A stretch of 64,000 nucleotides of DNA from Mucilaginibacter sp. OK098 (GTDB taxonomy: Bacteria; Bacteroidota; Bacteroidia; Sphingobacteriales; Sphingobacteriaceae). The stretch spans positions 447,503 through 511,502 of the forward strand of contig NZ_FRCM01000006.1 in assembly GCF_900142915.1 (NCBI RefSeq), read 5' to 3'. The notes under the pieces were generated by a model, which was not told where the DNA came from, ran no database searches, and saw only the letters and a program-made list of their open reading frames with translations. Positions 40,906 through 51,008 of the stretch are shown one piece after another. The stretch's first letter is position 1. Each line of letters starts with the position of its first letter. A program made the position numbers and the translations under genes.

Positions 40906-42090
40906 TTATTTATCAAAAATAGAAGCCAGCATTTTGTCCATATCTTCTTCAGTACCGCCATAGCTATCACCGTAACGACCTAATATTTTCCCATCGGGGC
41001 CTATTAATATCTTGGTTGGGATGGAGGCTATTCCATATTGCTGGTCAAGATCATCCGGATTAGGGATATGCTTCATTATCATGTCCATTTTAAGCCCGCG
41101 TAATACGTTGTGCCAAATGCCTACTTTGTCTTTGGCAACGGCAGCATTCCATACGGCCACTTTCCCGTCATCATCGGCAATGCCTATAACATCAAAGCCT
41201 TTGCTTTTATATTTATTATAAAGATCGATCATGTGCGGATTGCTTTTGCGGCATGGCACACACCAGCTTGCCCAAAAATCAAGCATTACATATTTACCTT
41301 TAAAATCGGCCAATGAAAGCGGTTTGCCGTTAATATCTGCTTTTGTAAATACCGGCGCCATTGCACCAGGCGAACCTGCTTCAATCTTTTTAATGTGATC
41401 CATCAGTTCCTTTGCATCGGCTGTAGCCTTTAATTCATCATTAAAAGCATTGTAAACCTGCCTGGTTGAATCAAGGCTCATGCTTGAAACATAGTATTTC
41501 ATCATATCCAGTGTAACATATGAGTTTGGATGATCGGTAAAAAACTGGTAGGTTATCTTTTTTATTCGGGCGTTGTATGGCTCAAACTGGTCATGTATGG
41601 CGGCTGCTTTTTCATGATCCTTTTCATTCATAAAAGCCACTTCAATAGGTTTCATTTCCTCGCGGATAGGTGCTATCTTACTGTTCAGGTCTTCGTACTC
41701 CGTTTGGGTTCTCGAGCCTGCTATGATTAAGGTTTTTACATCCAGCGGGTCGCCGGTAATTGTTAGGGCAGTTGGCTCAATATATAACTCCCGCATCCTG
41801 TCTTCCTCCTTGTTACGCGGTATAACCTCTCCCGCTTTTTTAAAAATAATGCGTGCGCTAACCGGGTGAGGTACATTACCTGTAAGCGTAAATTGATTGT
41901 TTGTTACCGGTTTTGTTTCATGCATATATTTTCCGCCTTCGCCTTCATAATAAAACGTTACTGAATCGGCATGGGCACCGGTTAAAGTGCCTTTAATTGT
42001 GAATGGCTTACTTACACTTGCAGTTTGGGCAAAGGTGTGCTGTAATACAAAGAGCAGAGCAGCAGTGCAAAATATTTTAGTTGTTCTCAT
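40906..42090 (-). CDS. TlpA-like periplasmic thiol oxidoreductase 3
   Basis: 394 residues: signal peptide (about 1-22), a DUF4369-like domain (about 28-125), a helical linker, and a thioredoxin domain. The active site is C277-V-P-C280. The intervening Val is unusual and would change the redox potential compared with CGPC. The cis-proline loop ASIPTKILIG is present. It is tightly packed with its neighbours (2 bp and 19 bp). Confidence 0.92.
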   Translation of the reverse strand: MRTTKIFCTAALLFVLQHTFAQTASVSKPFTIKGTLTGAHADSVTFYYEGEGGKYMHETKPVTNNQFTLTGNVPHPVSARIIFKKAGEVIPRNKEEDRMRELYIEPTALTITGDPLDVKTLIIAGSRTQTEYEDLNSKIAPIREEMKPIEVAFMNEKDHEKAAAIHDQFEPYNARIKKITYQFFTDHPNSYVTLDMMKYYVSSMSLDSTRQVYNAFNDELKATADAKELMDHIKKIEAGSPGAMAPVFTKADINGKPLSLADFKGKYVMLDFWASWCVPCRKSNPHMIDLYNKYKSKGFDVIGIADDDGKVAVWNAAVAKDKVGIWHNVLRGLKMDMIMKHIPNPDDLDQQYGIASIPTKILIGPDGKILGRYGDSYGGTEEDMDKMLASIFDK

Positions 42091-42109
42091 AGTTTTTAAT
42101 TTTAAAAGG

Positions 42110-43312
42110 TTAGTTACCGTATATTTCTTTCAGTTTTTCATCAATTTTAGTCTCATCCCCACTATAAACCAATATCTTCCCTTCCCTATCAAGCAATACA
42201 TAAAAAGGGATGAAGGTGGTCATGTACAAGCTTGCAACTTTGGCAGGCATCATTTTTATCGGGAATTCATCTTTGATTTGTGTCCAGGGCATCTTTTCTT
42301 CATCCATGGCCTTTGTCCAATCCTTCATTTTTGAATCGAGCGACATGCTCACGATATCAAACCCTTTGTCATGATACTTTTGATAAACAGATTTCCAGTG
42401 CGGGATAGCATGGCGACAGGGATGGCACCAGCTTGCCCACATGTCTATCATCAGGTATTTGCCGCGGTTTTCTGATAAAGTAAATTTTGAGCTATCGCGT
42501 TTAAGTAAAGTAAAATCAGGCGCTGTGCTGCCGGGTTGCACAGCTTTAAGCAGGGTCCGGTACCTTGAAAGGGTTTCATAATAAGGCGACTCTTTTGCCG
42601 CACTGGTGAATTTGTTCAGCATAGCGTCCATCTCCGCATAAGACATAGTGCCTTTTACCCACTTATATAAATCATCGAACATGTAGATCCCCGCCACAGC
42701 CGATGGATCCTTTGCCACGTATGCGTCTATCTTTTGTTTTTGCCAAACGTGTAGCAGCCTTTCAACTGAGTCCAGTTCATCCCTCACCCTGTACTGTGCA
42801 TCGATATCACTGCCAGCTGCCTTAAACTTTTTGTCTAATTCAGCAAAAACAGGCTCATATTGTTTTTGGCCGGGATCATGTTCATACGCCATCCAGTCGT
42901 CATAGTTTTTTGAACCGGTTTCGGTAAAGTTTACTACACCGGCCCCTTTGCCCATACCATATGCCGAATAATCATAATGCCTGGCGCCCGTAGTGTCTGC
43001 GGTAACATTTACCGGGCCATTCTCAACAAAAACACTAAATTTCCAGTTCCCCGGTTCAAGACTGATAATTACCATTTGAGGGGAGTTAAGGCTGCCCTTT
43101 AAGTCAAATATGCCGTTATTTATAGTGGCACTGTCCACAATCTTTTCCGTGCGGTTTCCTTCGTTATAAGTAGCCAGCTTAGCCGTGCCTGATGTTATCC
43201 CTTTTACAGTCCCCTTAACATCATATTTCGCTTGCGCTAATGAAGGATTTTTAGCAAACAGGATCCCAAATGCTATTGCAATAACATTGCATACTATTTT
43301 TTTCGTTTTCAT
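42110..43312 (-). CDS. TlpA-like periplasmic thiol oxidoreductase 4
   Basis: 400 residues: signal peptide (about 1-26), a DUF4369-like domain, a helical linker, and a thioredoxin domain. The active site is C296-H-P-C299 (MWASWCHPCR). CHPC resembles the CPHC of the oxidase DsbA only in composition. It is a close paralog of gene 5: long stretches such as KAMDEEKMPW, MTTFIPFYVLLD and KILVYSGDE are shared, so the pair is a fairly recent tandem duplication. Confidence 0.93.
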   Translation of the reverse strand: MKTKKIVCNVIAIAFGILFAKNPSLAQAKYDVKGTVKGITSGTAKLATYNEGNRTEKIVDSATINNGIFDLKGSLNSPQMVIISLEPGNWKFSVFVENGPVNVTADTTGARHYDYSAYGMGKGAGVVNFTETGSKNYDDWMAYEHDPGQKQYEPVFAELDKKFKAAGSDIDAQYRVRDELDSVERLLHVWQKQKIDAYVAKDPSAVAGIYMFDDLYKWVKGTMSYAEMDAMLNKFTSAAKESPYYETLSRYRTLLKAVQPGSTAPDFTLLKRDSSKFTLSENRGKYLMIDMWASWCHPCRHAIPHWKSVYQKYHDKGFDIVSMSLDSKMKDWTKAMDEEKMPWTQIKDEFPIKMMPAKVASLYMTTFIPFYVLLDREGKILVYSGDETKIDEKLKEIYGN

Positions 43313-43386
43313 GATTGATTATAGATTTTAGTAAACAGGGTAATACCTGCCCGGCGTAAACCGGGCACGTATTACCTGTACATTTT

Positions 43387-44589
43387 TCACAATTCGCCGT
43401 AGATCTGTTTTAATTTGGCATCTATTTTCGCTTCATCTCCGCTGTAAACCAAAATCTTCCCTTCCTTATCAAGCAATACATAAAAAGGAATAAAAGTGGT
43501 CATATACAGGCTGCCGACTTTGGCAGGCATGTTCTTTACAGGGAATTCATCATCAACCTGGGCCCAGGGCATTTTTTCCTCGTCCATTGCCTTTGTCCAG
43601 TCTTTCCACCTGTTATCATCTGAAACGCTTAGGATCTCAAAGCCTTTATCATGGTATTTTTGATAAACGGTTTTCCAGTGCGGGATGGCCTGGCGGCAGG
43701 GGTGGCACCAGCTTGCCCAAAAATCTATCATCAAATATTTCCCGCGGGTTGATGATAAAGTAAATTTGGTGCTGTCTCGCTTTAGCAAGGTAAAATCAGG
43801 AGCTACAGCGCCAGGTTGTACTGCTTTAAGCATAGTTCTTGACTTCACCAGGCTTGCATAATAAGTAGATGCTTTTGCCTCGCCTGTATATTTGTTCAGC
43901 ATGCTGTCGAGCGAGCCGTAAGTCATGGTGCCTTTAACAAACATATACAGCTGATTGAACATATAAATTCCGGCCACCGATGACGGCTCTTTAGCTACAT
44001 ATTCGTCTATCTTCTTTTTTTGCCATACCTGCAGCAGTTTTTGTACCGAGTCCATCTGATCCCTTACCCTATACTCCGCGTCGATATCCTTGCCTGCCGC
44101 TTTAAACTTTTTCTCTAACGCTGCAAAAGCGGGCTCATATTGCTTTTGGCCGGGGTCATTTTGATACTTCATCCAGTCATCATAATTTTTTGAGCCCGTT
44201 TCGGTAAAGTTTTTCACCATTGCTCCTTTGCCCATACCATAGGCTGTATAATCATAATGTGTTGAGCCGGTTGTATCGGCCGTAACAGATATTGGTGAAT
44301 TTTCAACAAATACATTAAAGCTCCAGTTGCCGGGCTCAAGGGTTACCGTCATCATTTTCGGCACGCCTATATCGCCTTTTAACTCAAATTTTCCATTGGC
44401 AATAATGCCGCTGTCAATGGTTTTTGAGGTTCGGTCGTCTTCGTTTTGGTAAATTAGTTTTACAGTTCCTGACGGTACCCCTTTTATAGTACCGTTTATA
44501 ACATATTGCTTTTGTGCCGCCAGTTTACAATTAACAAACGCGAACATTGCAACAAATGCCACCAGGCCTATCAGCATATACTTTTTCAT
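43387..44589 (-). CDS. TlpA-like periplasmic thiol oxidoreductase 5
   Basis: 400 residues when started at 44589 (MKKYMLIGLVAFVAMF); an upstream ATG adds 12 codons without support. The leader ends FVNC, so it could be a lipoprotein. A DUF4369-like domain, a helical linker and a thioredoxin domain follow. The active site is C295-H-P-C298. It is a duplicate of gene 4, and it stands directly behind susD (35 bp), so it should be expressed with the importer. Confidence 0.92.
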   Translation of the reverse strand: MKKYMLIGLVAFVAMFAFVNCKLAAQKQYVINGTIKGVPSGTVKLIYQNEDDRTSKTIDSGIIANGKFELKGDIGVPKMMTVTLEPGNWSFNVFVENSPISVTADTTGSTHYDYTAYGMGKGAMVKNFTETGSKNYDDWMKYQNDPGQKQYEPAFAALEKKFKAAGKDIDAEYRVRDQMDSVQKLLQVWQKKKIDEYVAKEPSSVAGIYMFNQLYMFVKGTMTYGSLDSMLNKYTGEAKASTYYASLVKSRTMLKAVQPGAVAPDFTLLKRDSTKFTLSSTRGKYLMIDFWASWCHPCRQAIPHWKTVYQKYHDKGFEILSVSDDNRWKDWTKAMDEEKMPWAQVDDEFPVKNMPAKVGSLYMTTFIPFYVLLDKEGKILVYSGDEAKIDAKLKQIYGEL

Positions 44590-44624
44590 GATATTTAAAT
44601 TTGTTAAGCAGAGTTTATTAAACA

Positions 44625-46058
44625 TTAAGGGTTTTGTATGATATTACCGTTTGTGATTATTTCACTATTGGGTATAGGTAATATTAATTGTTTAACCGAT
44701 GTTAGCGCCGGCTGGATGGTTTGCGCCGTAGCAAGCGGCAGCCTGCGCAATGCAAACCAATCCTGCCCGTTCTCTGAAAAAAAGTTTTTTATTTCTTCCT
44801 TTACAACCAGCTCCTGTAATTGTGCAGGGGTAGCAGCTGCATCAACATCAGCAACATTGGTAACACCCGCATGGCCTTCTACCGTTTTCAACAGGTTTTT
44901 TGCTATTGTAAGATCGCCCCCTGATAAGGTAATAGCTTCTGCCTGTAACAGGTAAGCTTCTGTTAGCCTAAACGCGTAACTGGTTTCAGATAGCGGTGTT
45001 TGAACAGGGTTGCCGGTATCGCCGGAGTAATATTTTGTTAATTCATTTATGTTGCCATAAGCACCACCATAAACGGTGCCGCCCTGGTCATCCCTATATA
45101 ACCATCCATTGCGCGGATCATTTGTTAACAAGGTAACAAATGAGGCAGAAGCCGGGTACTGGCCGTAATACTGGTTATACTGGTATTTATAGGTTTCGGT
45201 AGAGAATTGCTGTAAACCTAAGATCACCTCGGTACTTGAAAAACCTTTTGAAAGAAAGAGATCCTTAACATTGGGTTCAAGCGTAAAGCCGCCATTGGCT
45301 ATAACATCACTGGTAAGGCTTATTACTTTGGCATAATCGCCGGCTGCTCCCCTGTTTATCAGCACACGGGCCTCCAATATTTTTGCTGCCGACGCATTAG
45401 CATAATAAGCGGTTGTATTTACTTTGGGCAGGTCGGGTATAGCAGCATCAAGATCGGCCAATATGGCTGTATAGGTTTGTGCCACCGTTGAGCGGGGAAG
45501 ATTAATATTTGTAGAAGTTACAAATTCATCGCGTAAAATAATCCCGTATTTACTGGTAGGGTCATAATACTGCCCAAAATAAAGCAGCAATTCACTATCG
45601 CCAAAAGCACGCAGAAATTTAGCTTCGGCTATCATTTGTTTTTTTGCTGCAGCAGGTATAGTTGTTACCGGGGCAACATTTTTAAGAAAGCCATTTGCTG
45701 CATTCACTAACTGGTAGCCGTAAGTCCACATTGCACCTACGCCATAATTTTGTGAATTAAGGGTAAGCGAATAAACGCCGTCATCGCCGCTTGAATTGCT
45801 TAACGAGCCGGCCATTTCTGAAGGAAAAACTTCATTTACATCCATCCACCTTACTGATGGAACCAGGTTATTATCCACCCCGCTGTTGGCAAAACGGTAA
45901 TAAACGCCGTTTAAAACAGTTGAGGCGCTTTTTGTATCAACAATAACATTCCCGTCAACTTCTGAAGTTGTTGGAAATACATTCAGTTCTTTTTTGCACG
46001 ACCACAGGAATGAGATCGCGAAAACTATCAAAATGTATTTTATATTTTTATGTTTCAT
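44625..46058 (-). CDS. RagB/SusD family nutrient-binding lipoprotein
   Basis: 477 residues. The lipobox (FLWSCKKELNVFPTTSEVDG) places it on the outer membrane. The TPR-like helical SusD fold is seen in SASTVLNGVYYRF, AEAKFLRAFGDSELLLYFG and the C-terminal EEIKNFFSENGQDWFALRRL phrase. It captures the nutrient for the adjacent SusC-type transporter. No glycosidase is nearby; the genes that follow are thiol oxidoreductases, so the substrate need not be a glycan. Confidence 0.93.
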   Translation of the reverse strand: MKHKNIKYILIVFAISFLWSCKKELNVFPTTSEVDGNVIVDTKSASTVLNGVYYRFANSGVDNNLVPSVRWMDVNEVFPSEMAGSLSNSSGDDGVYSLTLNSQNYGVGAMWTYGYQLVNAANGFLKNVAPVTTIPAAAKKQMIAEAKFLRAFGDSELLLYFGQYYDPTSKYGIILRDEFVTSTNINLPRSTVAQTYTAILADLDAAIPDLPKVNTTAYYANASAAKILEARVLINRGAAGDYAKVISLTSDVIANGGFTLEPNVKDLFLSKGFSSTEVILGLQQFSTETYKYQYNQYYGQYPASASFVTLLTNDPRNGWLYRDDQGGTVYGGAYGNINELTKYYSGDTGNPVQTPLSETSYAFRLTEAYLLQAEAITLSGGDLTIAKNLLKTVEGHAGVTNVADVDAAATPAQLQELVVKEEIKNFFSENGQDWFALRRLPLATAQTIQPALTSVKQLILPIPNSEIITNGNIIQNP

Positions 46059-46083
46059 TTTACTGCATATTAAATTGTGAAAA

Positions 46084-49000
46084 CTAAAACCCAGCCTTTA
46101 GGCCTAATGAGAATGCCCTTACCGTTGGATAATTACTTACATCAAAGTAACCTCCCTGTACACTGTAGGGATCATCAGATGTTTCAGGGTCATTTCCGGG
46201 ATACTTGGTTATAGTAAATAAGTTGGTTCCCGAAGCAAATAATGTTACACTTTTAAATCCCGCTTTATCCATCCATGCTGTTTTACTAAAGCGATAGTTA
46301 AAGGTTAGCGTACGTAATTTTAAATAGGATGAATTGAACAGATCCTGTTGATTTTTGTAGTAAAAACCATCGTCATTATTCAATACTAATCGTGGCTGGT
46401 TGGTATTGGTATTAGTAGGTGTGTATCTGTTCAGCATAGATACGTTAGCATTTGAGCTGCCAACAAATTCAGCACTTGATACATGGTCGCCCCACAGCAA
46501 CTTGCCACCCTGGGAAAATGTGAAATAAAACTGCAGGTCGAAGTTTTTGTAAGTAAAGCCCTGGGTAATACCTCCATAATATTTAGGGGCCGCGCTACCA
46601 ATAATGGTATTGAAGTCTGGATAATTACCAAAAGTTCCAAAAGGCATTAATTTATACATCGGATCTCCTATACCAAGATAGGGGAAGAAAGCAGCAGTGC
46701 CTCCCAATTGCTTCTTATAAGCATCCAGCTGCGCCTGCGTTTTTATAATACCGGTAACAGTAAGCCCCGTTATTAAACCCAATGGCTTGCCTTGTATAAG
46801 CGTTGTGTTACCGTACTCCATGCCGGTTAAATCGCCAATTTGGGTAAGGTCGGCACTGGCGTTTAATTTTGTTATTACCGAATTGTTCCAGGTCACATTA
46901 AAGCCTGCATTCCATTTAAAATTCCTGGTACGGATAATATCGCCGCCAATGCTTACTTCAACACCTGTATTTTTTAGCCCAACGGCATTGCTGAGCAATG
47001 AGCTATAGGAACTGCTTGGAGCAATTGGCAGTGACAGCAAATCACCGCTGGTTTGCCTGTTATAATAATCAACTGTTGCAGTTAACCTGTTATTAAATAG
47101 TGATATATCCAAACCACCATCAGCTTCCCTGGTAGTTTCCCATTTAATATCCTTGTTGCCTAATTGGGTAGGTACAAGGGCGCTAACACCACCATATGAT
47201 AATGGGCTATAAAGGGTTCGGTACATTTGGTCGCCAATGTTTTGCGTTCCGGTTAAACCATAACTAGCCCTTATTTTTATATCATCTATCCATTTAACAT
47301 CTTTCAGAAAGTTTTCCTGCGATACGCGCCAGGCAATTGCACCTGAAGGGAAGTAGCTGAATTTATTACCGGGGCCAAGCTTCGAAGATCCGTCAGTACG
47401 GCCGGTAAATGTTAAAAGGTATTTATCCATCAGGCTGTAGTTAGCCCTTAAATAAAACGACAGTAAGTAGCTCTGCGGAGCCGAAGGATCATCGCCCCTT
47501 ACCAGCAAAGGCGATACGGCTGATGAAAGGCTGGTCAGCACATTATCATTTGGGTAACCTGTTGCAGTAGCACTAAAAAAGCTAGTTTTACGGGTTTCGT
47601 ATGATTGGCCTGCTAATACGGTAAGATTATTGTTTTTATTAAGCTGCTTGTTATAGGTTAATGTGTTTTCTAAGATCCAGTCGGTTGAGCGGCTGTTCGA
47701 GTTACTGCCTATCCCGCCATTATTGGCAACACTGCCGTAAAAACTACCTATCTCCACAAAGCTTGGCGTAAAGTTACGCTGGTTGTAGGTTTGTGAATTA
47801 AGCGATAGGGCACTTTTGAACTGTAGATCCTTTGTAATATCATATATACCTGACACGGTACCTAATAAACTGAATGTTTTTGAATTGTTTGTAGCTTTAA
47901 GCAAAGCGGCAGGGTTTTGGAAACCCAGGTAAGAGTAGCCTACATTTGAAAAATTTACCAAATTGCCACTCGCATCATATGGCGAATAATCAGGCCTGGC
48001 TTTAAGCGCCTGGTCAAAAGCGCCGTCGCCTATATTCTGGTTAACATAGCCCAATATCAGGTTGGTAATGAACCTGAATTTGGGGCCGATTTCATTTTCA
48101 AGGTTTATTTTTCCTGATATGCGGTGATAGTCGGTATTATCAACTACGCCAGGTGTAGCGTTATAAGATATCGAACTAAAATATTTTGACGAATTACCGC
48201 CGCCCTGTACAGAAACCTCCGCATTATGTGAAAGCGTTGTACGGGTAACTTCCTTTATCCAATCGGTATTGGCGGTGCCAAAAAACGAAGAAGGGTTATT
48301 TAATATGGCGGTTGTATTTGCAGGGAAAGTTTTTTTACCAGCAGCCATACGTGAGTCCTTATCATTTTGCGCCGCCTCAGTTATTAATGTTCTGTATTGC
48401 TGGGCGTTTAAAACGGTAGGTGTTATGGGTGTGCTAACTGTGCTGTAATAGCTTGCCGTAATAGCAGGCTTCATATCTTTTTTGCCCCGCTTGGTAGTAA
48501 TAATTACTACGCCGTTGGCGCCCTTTGAGCCGTAGATGGCTGTAGATGAAGCATCTTTTAATATAGTAATAGATTCAATATCATCTGTATTTAATCCTCC
48601 AAGGCTATTTAACCCGTTTATAAAAGAAGTTGACAGACCTGTGCTTACGCCTCCCGCACCGGTAACATCGTTACCAACCGGGCTGCTTACATCATAACCA
48701 GGTGTTTGATAATTACTTCCTACCTGTACCGGAATGCCGTCAATTACATATAAAGGGTCGTTACCACCAAGGATTGAGCTTGAACCGCGAATCCTGATCC
48801 GGACCGCGCCACCTGGCGAACCGTCGCTTTTGGTAACCTGTACGCCTGCTGCTTTACCTGCCAGCGCATTGTCAATAGTTGCGAATGGGACATCCTCAAT
48901 ATCTTTGGCATTTATTGTTGATACGGCACCGGTAAGGTCCTTTCTTTGGGTTGAGCCGTAACCAACTACAACAACATCCTGCAAACTGGCAACATCCTTT

Positions 49001-49620
49001 TCAAGTTTTACTTTGATGGCAGACATGTCGCCTTTAACTATAACTTCCTGGGTTTTGTAACCTATATAGGTGAATATCAGGATGTCGTTTTCATTTACTC
49101 CTTTTAAAACAAAAGCGCCATACTCATTGGTAGTGGTAACCCGGGTGGTTCCTTTTACCCTAACTGAAACACCTGCCAAAGCACCGTTTTCATTCGTAAC
49201 AATACCCAGAATGTCCTTTGCGGGCGCCATCATAATCATTACCTTCTCCACAAACGATTCTTCTTTTTTCTTTAAAACAACGTTGTTTTCAATTATTTTA
49301 AAGCTAAGTGGGAGATCTTTAAAACAGATAGAGAGGGCCTGGTCTAACGATACATTGTTTACCTGGATACTAACCCTGGCATTTTTCACATCCTTAGTAT
49401 CATAAAAAAAGGAATAGCCGGTTTGCCTTTTGATGGACTTTAAAATCTTTGCTAACGGCGCATTATTTTCATTCAAATTTATCTGGCTGTAGCCTTTGGC
49501 GCTTGCCTGCACCAGGACTACTATTAATAGAAAAGTGGTTATTTTCATCGCCAGTATTACTTTAGGGGGTAGCAATCCGCCAAATGGCAGGATCACTTTA
49601 GTAAAAGCATTTAATTTCAT
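46084..49620 (-). CDS. SusC/RagA family TonB-linked outer-membrane transporter with STN domain
   Basis: 1178 residues. After a leader there is an STN signalling domain (about 45-115, ILKSIKRQTGYSFFYDTKDV), a carboxypeptidase-like domain (about 135-210), the plug (about 213-360: VVVGYGSTQRKDLTGAVSTI, GSSSILGGNDPLYVIDGIPV, YGSKGANGVVIITTKRG) and the barrel, ending in ALGLKAGF-like strands (FSLGLKAGF). The STN domain marks it as controlled by a FecR-ECF pathway; FecR is encoded 224 bp upstream. It imports the nutrient caught by SusD, driven by TonB. Confidence 0.95.
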   Translation of the reverse strand: MKLNAFTKVILPFGGLLPPKVILAMKITTFLLIVVLVQASAKGYSQINLNENNAPLAKILKSIKRQTGYSFFYDTKDVKNARVSIQVNNVSLDQALSICFKDLPLSFKIIENNVVLKKKEESFVEKVMIMMAPAKDILGIVTNENGALAGVSVRVKGTTRVTTTNEYGAFVLKGVNENDILIFTYIGYKTQEVIVKGDMSAIKVKLEKDVASLQDVVVVGYGSTQRKDLTGAVSTINAKDIEDVPFATIDNALAGKAAGVQVTKSDGSPGGAVRIRIRGSSSILGGNDPLYVIDGIPVQVGSNYQTPGYDVSSPVGNDVTGAGGVSTGLSTSFINGLNSLGGLNTDDIESITILKDASSTAIYGSKGANGVVIITTKRGKKDMKPAITASYYSTVSTPITPTVLNAQQYRTLITEAAQNDKDSRMAAGKKTFPANTTAILNNPSSFFGTANTDWIKEVTRTTLSHNAEVSVQGGGNSSKYFSSISYNATPGVVDNTDYHRISGKINLENEIGPKFRFITNLILGYVNQNIGDGAFDQALKARPDYSPYDASGNLVNFSNVGYSYLGFQNPAALLKATNNSKTFSLLGTVSGIYDITKDLQFKSALSLNSQTYNQRNFTPSFVEIGSFYGSVANNGGIGSNSNSRSTDWILENTLTYNKQLNKNNNLTVLAGQSYETRKTSFFSATATGYPNDNVLTSLSSAVSPLLVRGDDPSAPQSYLLSFYLRANYSLMDKYLLTFTGRTDGSSKLGPGNKFSYFPSGAIAWRVSQENFLKDVKWIDDIKIRASYGLTGTQNIGDQMYRTLYSPLSYGGVSALVPTQLGNKDIKWETTREADGGLDISLFNNRLTATVDYYNRQTSGDLLSLPIAPSSSYSSLLSNAVGLKNTGVEVSIGGDIIRTRNFKWNAGFNVTWNNSVITKLNASADLTQIGDLTGMEYGNTTLIQGKPLGLITGLTVTGIIKTQAQLDAYKKQLGGTAAFFPYLGIGDPMYKLMPFGTFGNYPDFNTIIGSAAPKYYGGITQGFTYKNFDLQFYFTFSQGGKLLWGDHVSSAEFVGSSNANVSMLNRYTPTNTNTNQPRLVLNNDDGFYYKNQQDLFNSSYLKLRTLTFNYRFSKTAWMDKAGFKSVTLFASGTNLFTITKYPGNDPETSDDPYSVQGGYFDVSNYPTVRAFSLGLKAGF

Positions 49621-49715
49621 TACTTTTGTAAAGTTTTGGGTTAATACATCTAATAGTTGTCCAAATTATTTTCCGCCCCGATTGTATCGGGACAGAGGGT
49701 TGACCCAGATATTTT

Positions 49716-49750
49716 CCGCAGGAGTAGTTCCAAGTACTTCTGCGGTTTTT
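49716..49750 (+). terminator. Orphan plus-strand terminator in the SusC leader
   Basis: The stem CCGCAGGAGTA / TACTTCTGCGG (arms 49716-49726 and 49735-49745, one G-U pair) with an 8-base loop is followed by five T. It works only in the plus direction, yet both flanking genes are on the minus strand. A second hairpin, CCCGAT-TGT-ATCGGG, lies at 49678-49692. In the minus direction both would form leader structures of the susC mRNA. Confidence 0.55.
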
Positions 49751-49844
49751 CATTCCGGTTACCCGTTCGGTGGTTTATTACTGTTGCTGTAAGTTTTTCC
49801 TCATATCTTTCTTTTGTTTAAGTGTTTAATTATAGTTTAGTTAA

Positions 49845-51008
49845 TTATGGTGATACAATTATTTTTTTTCCATCGATACTAAAATGAACATTAGCATAAT
49901 TTAACAGGTCGAGCGCCTGTAATACGGTAAGGTTGCGGTGGATCTCGCCTGAGAATAACCGCTCCTGCACGTTGCCTTCAAATACTACATCAACATTATA
50001 CCAGCGGGCAAACTGGCGCATTATAGTTTGGATATCGGCATTTTCAAATTGAAAGAACCCGTTTTTCCAGGCAACCGCTTCATCGGTGTTAGCATTTTTA
50101 ATTACGGTAATATTTTTACCTGCGGTAACAGTTTTAGCAATTTGCGACTGCTCGCCGGGTACAAGCAAAGCTGTTCCGCCTTCAGCTGATACCCTCACAC
50201 TTCCTTCAAGCAGGGTGGTTTTAATCTCTTTTTCGTCGTTGTAGGCATTTATATTGAAATGGGTACCCAATACTTCAACCGTTTGCCCTTTAGATATTAC
50301 ATGAAATGGCATGTTCTTATTATGGGCTACTTCAAAATAAGCTTCGCCGGTTAACATCACCGTACGCAGCTTACCTGAAAACGCCGCAGGGAAACGTAAT
50401 GATGAGTTTGCATCAAGATAAACCCTGCTGCTATCGGGCAGTACAACCATGTACTGGCCGCCACGCGGTGTGGTAATGGTATTAAATGCTGTATCGGTGC
50501 CTTTTACAGCTTGCGCCACGTTATAGATGATCTGCCCGTTGGCCGTTTTATTTATTTGCGTGCCGCCCTGTTGAGCCAGCAAGCCATTTTTTGCATTTGT
50601 TAGAATGATCCGGTTACCATTGGCTAACGTAAGGATGGCTTTGTTACCACCAGAGGCAATATCATTTGGCTTGTGGCGAAAAGCTGAAAATAGATTACCG
50701 TCATTTTTTTGCGCATAAAATAATAAACCCGCCGAAAAAGCTATAAGTACAACTGCGGCGGCGGTTAGGCGATAATAAAGTTTAAATGTTTTTGCAGCCG
50801 GCTTTTGCTGATGCAGATCTATTTTATTTTTAAGCTCCGCTTTGATTTGATTTTTAAGGAACTCTGTTTCCTCGGGATTAAGCATTTCAGTAACATCGGG
50901 CCTGGCATCGAATAAATTATAGTAGGCAGTGAGGTATGCTTTTTCCTGTTCAGACGCCTGGCCTGTGCGGTATTTTTTTAACAATAGCAGAAATTTTCTC
51001 TTTTCCAT
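49845..51008 (-). CDS. FecR family anti-sigma factor
   Basis: 387 residues. The N-terminal cytoplasmic anti-sigma part (about 1-70) is followed by one membrane segment (about 83-101), a FecR domain (about 120-270: GNKAILTLANGNRIILTN, TPRGGQYMVVLPDSSRVYLDANSSLRFPA split here) and a DUF4974 C-terminus (about 310-387: IQTIMRQFARWYNVDVVFEGN). It senses the STN domain of SusC in the periplasm and controls an ECF sigma factor. The expected sigma gene directly upstream is missing; the nearest is at 56912, 5.9 kb away on the same strand. Confidence 0.94.
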   Translation of the reverse strand: MEKRKFLLLLKKYRTGQASEQEKAYLTAYYNLFDARPDVTEMLNPEETEFLKNQIKAELKNKIDLHQQKPAAKTFKLYYRLTAAAVVLIAFSAGLLFYAQKNDGNLFSAFRHKPNDIASGGNKAILTLANGNRIILTNAKNGLLAQQGGTQINKTANGQIIYNVAQAVKGTDTAFNTITTPRGGQYMVVLPDSSRVYLDANSSLRFPAAFSGKLRTVMLTGEAYFEVAHNKNMPFHVISKGQTVEVLGTHFNINAYNDEKEIKTTLLEGSVRVSAEGGTALLVPGEQSQIAKTVTAGKNITVIKNANTDEAVAWKNGFFQFENADIQTIMRQFARWYNVDVVFEGNVQERLFSGEIHRNLTVLQALDLLNYANVHFSIDGKKIIVSP

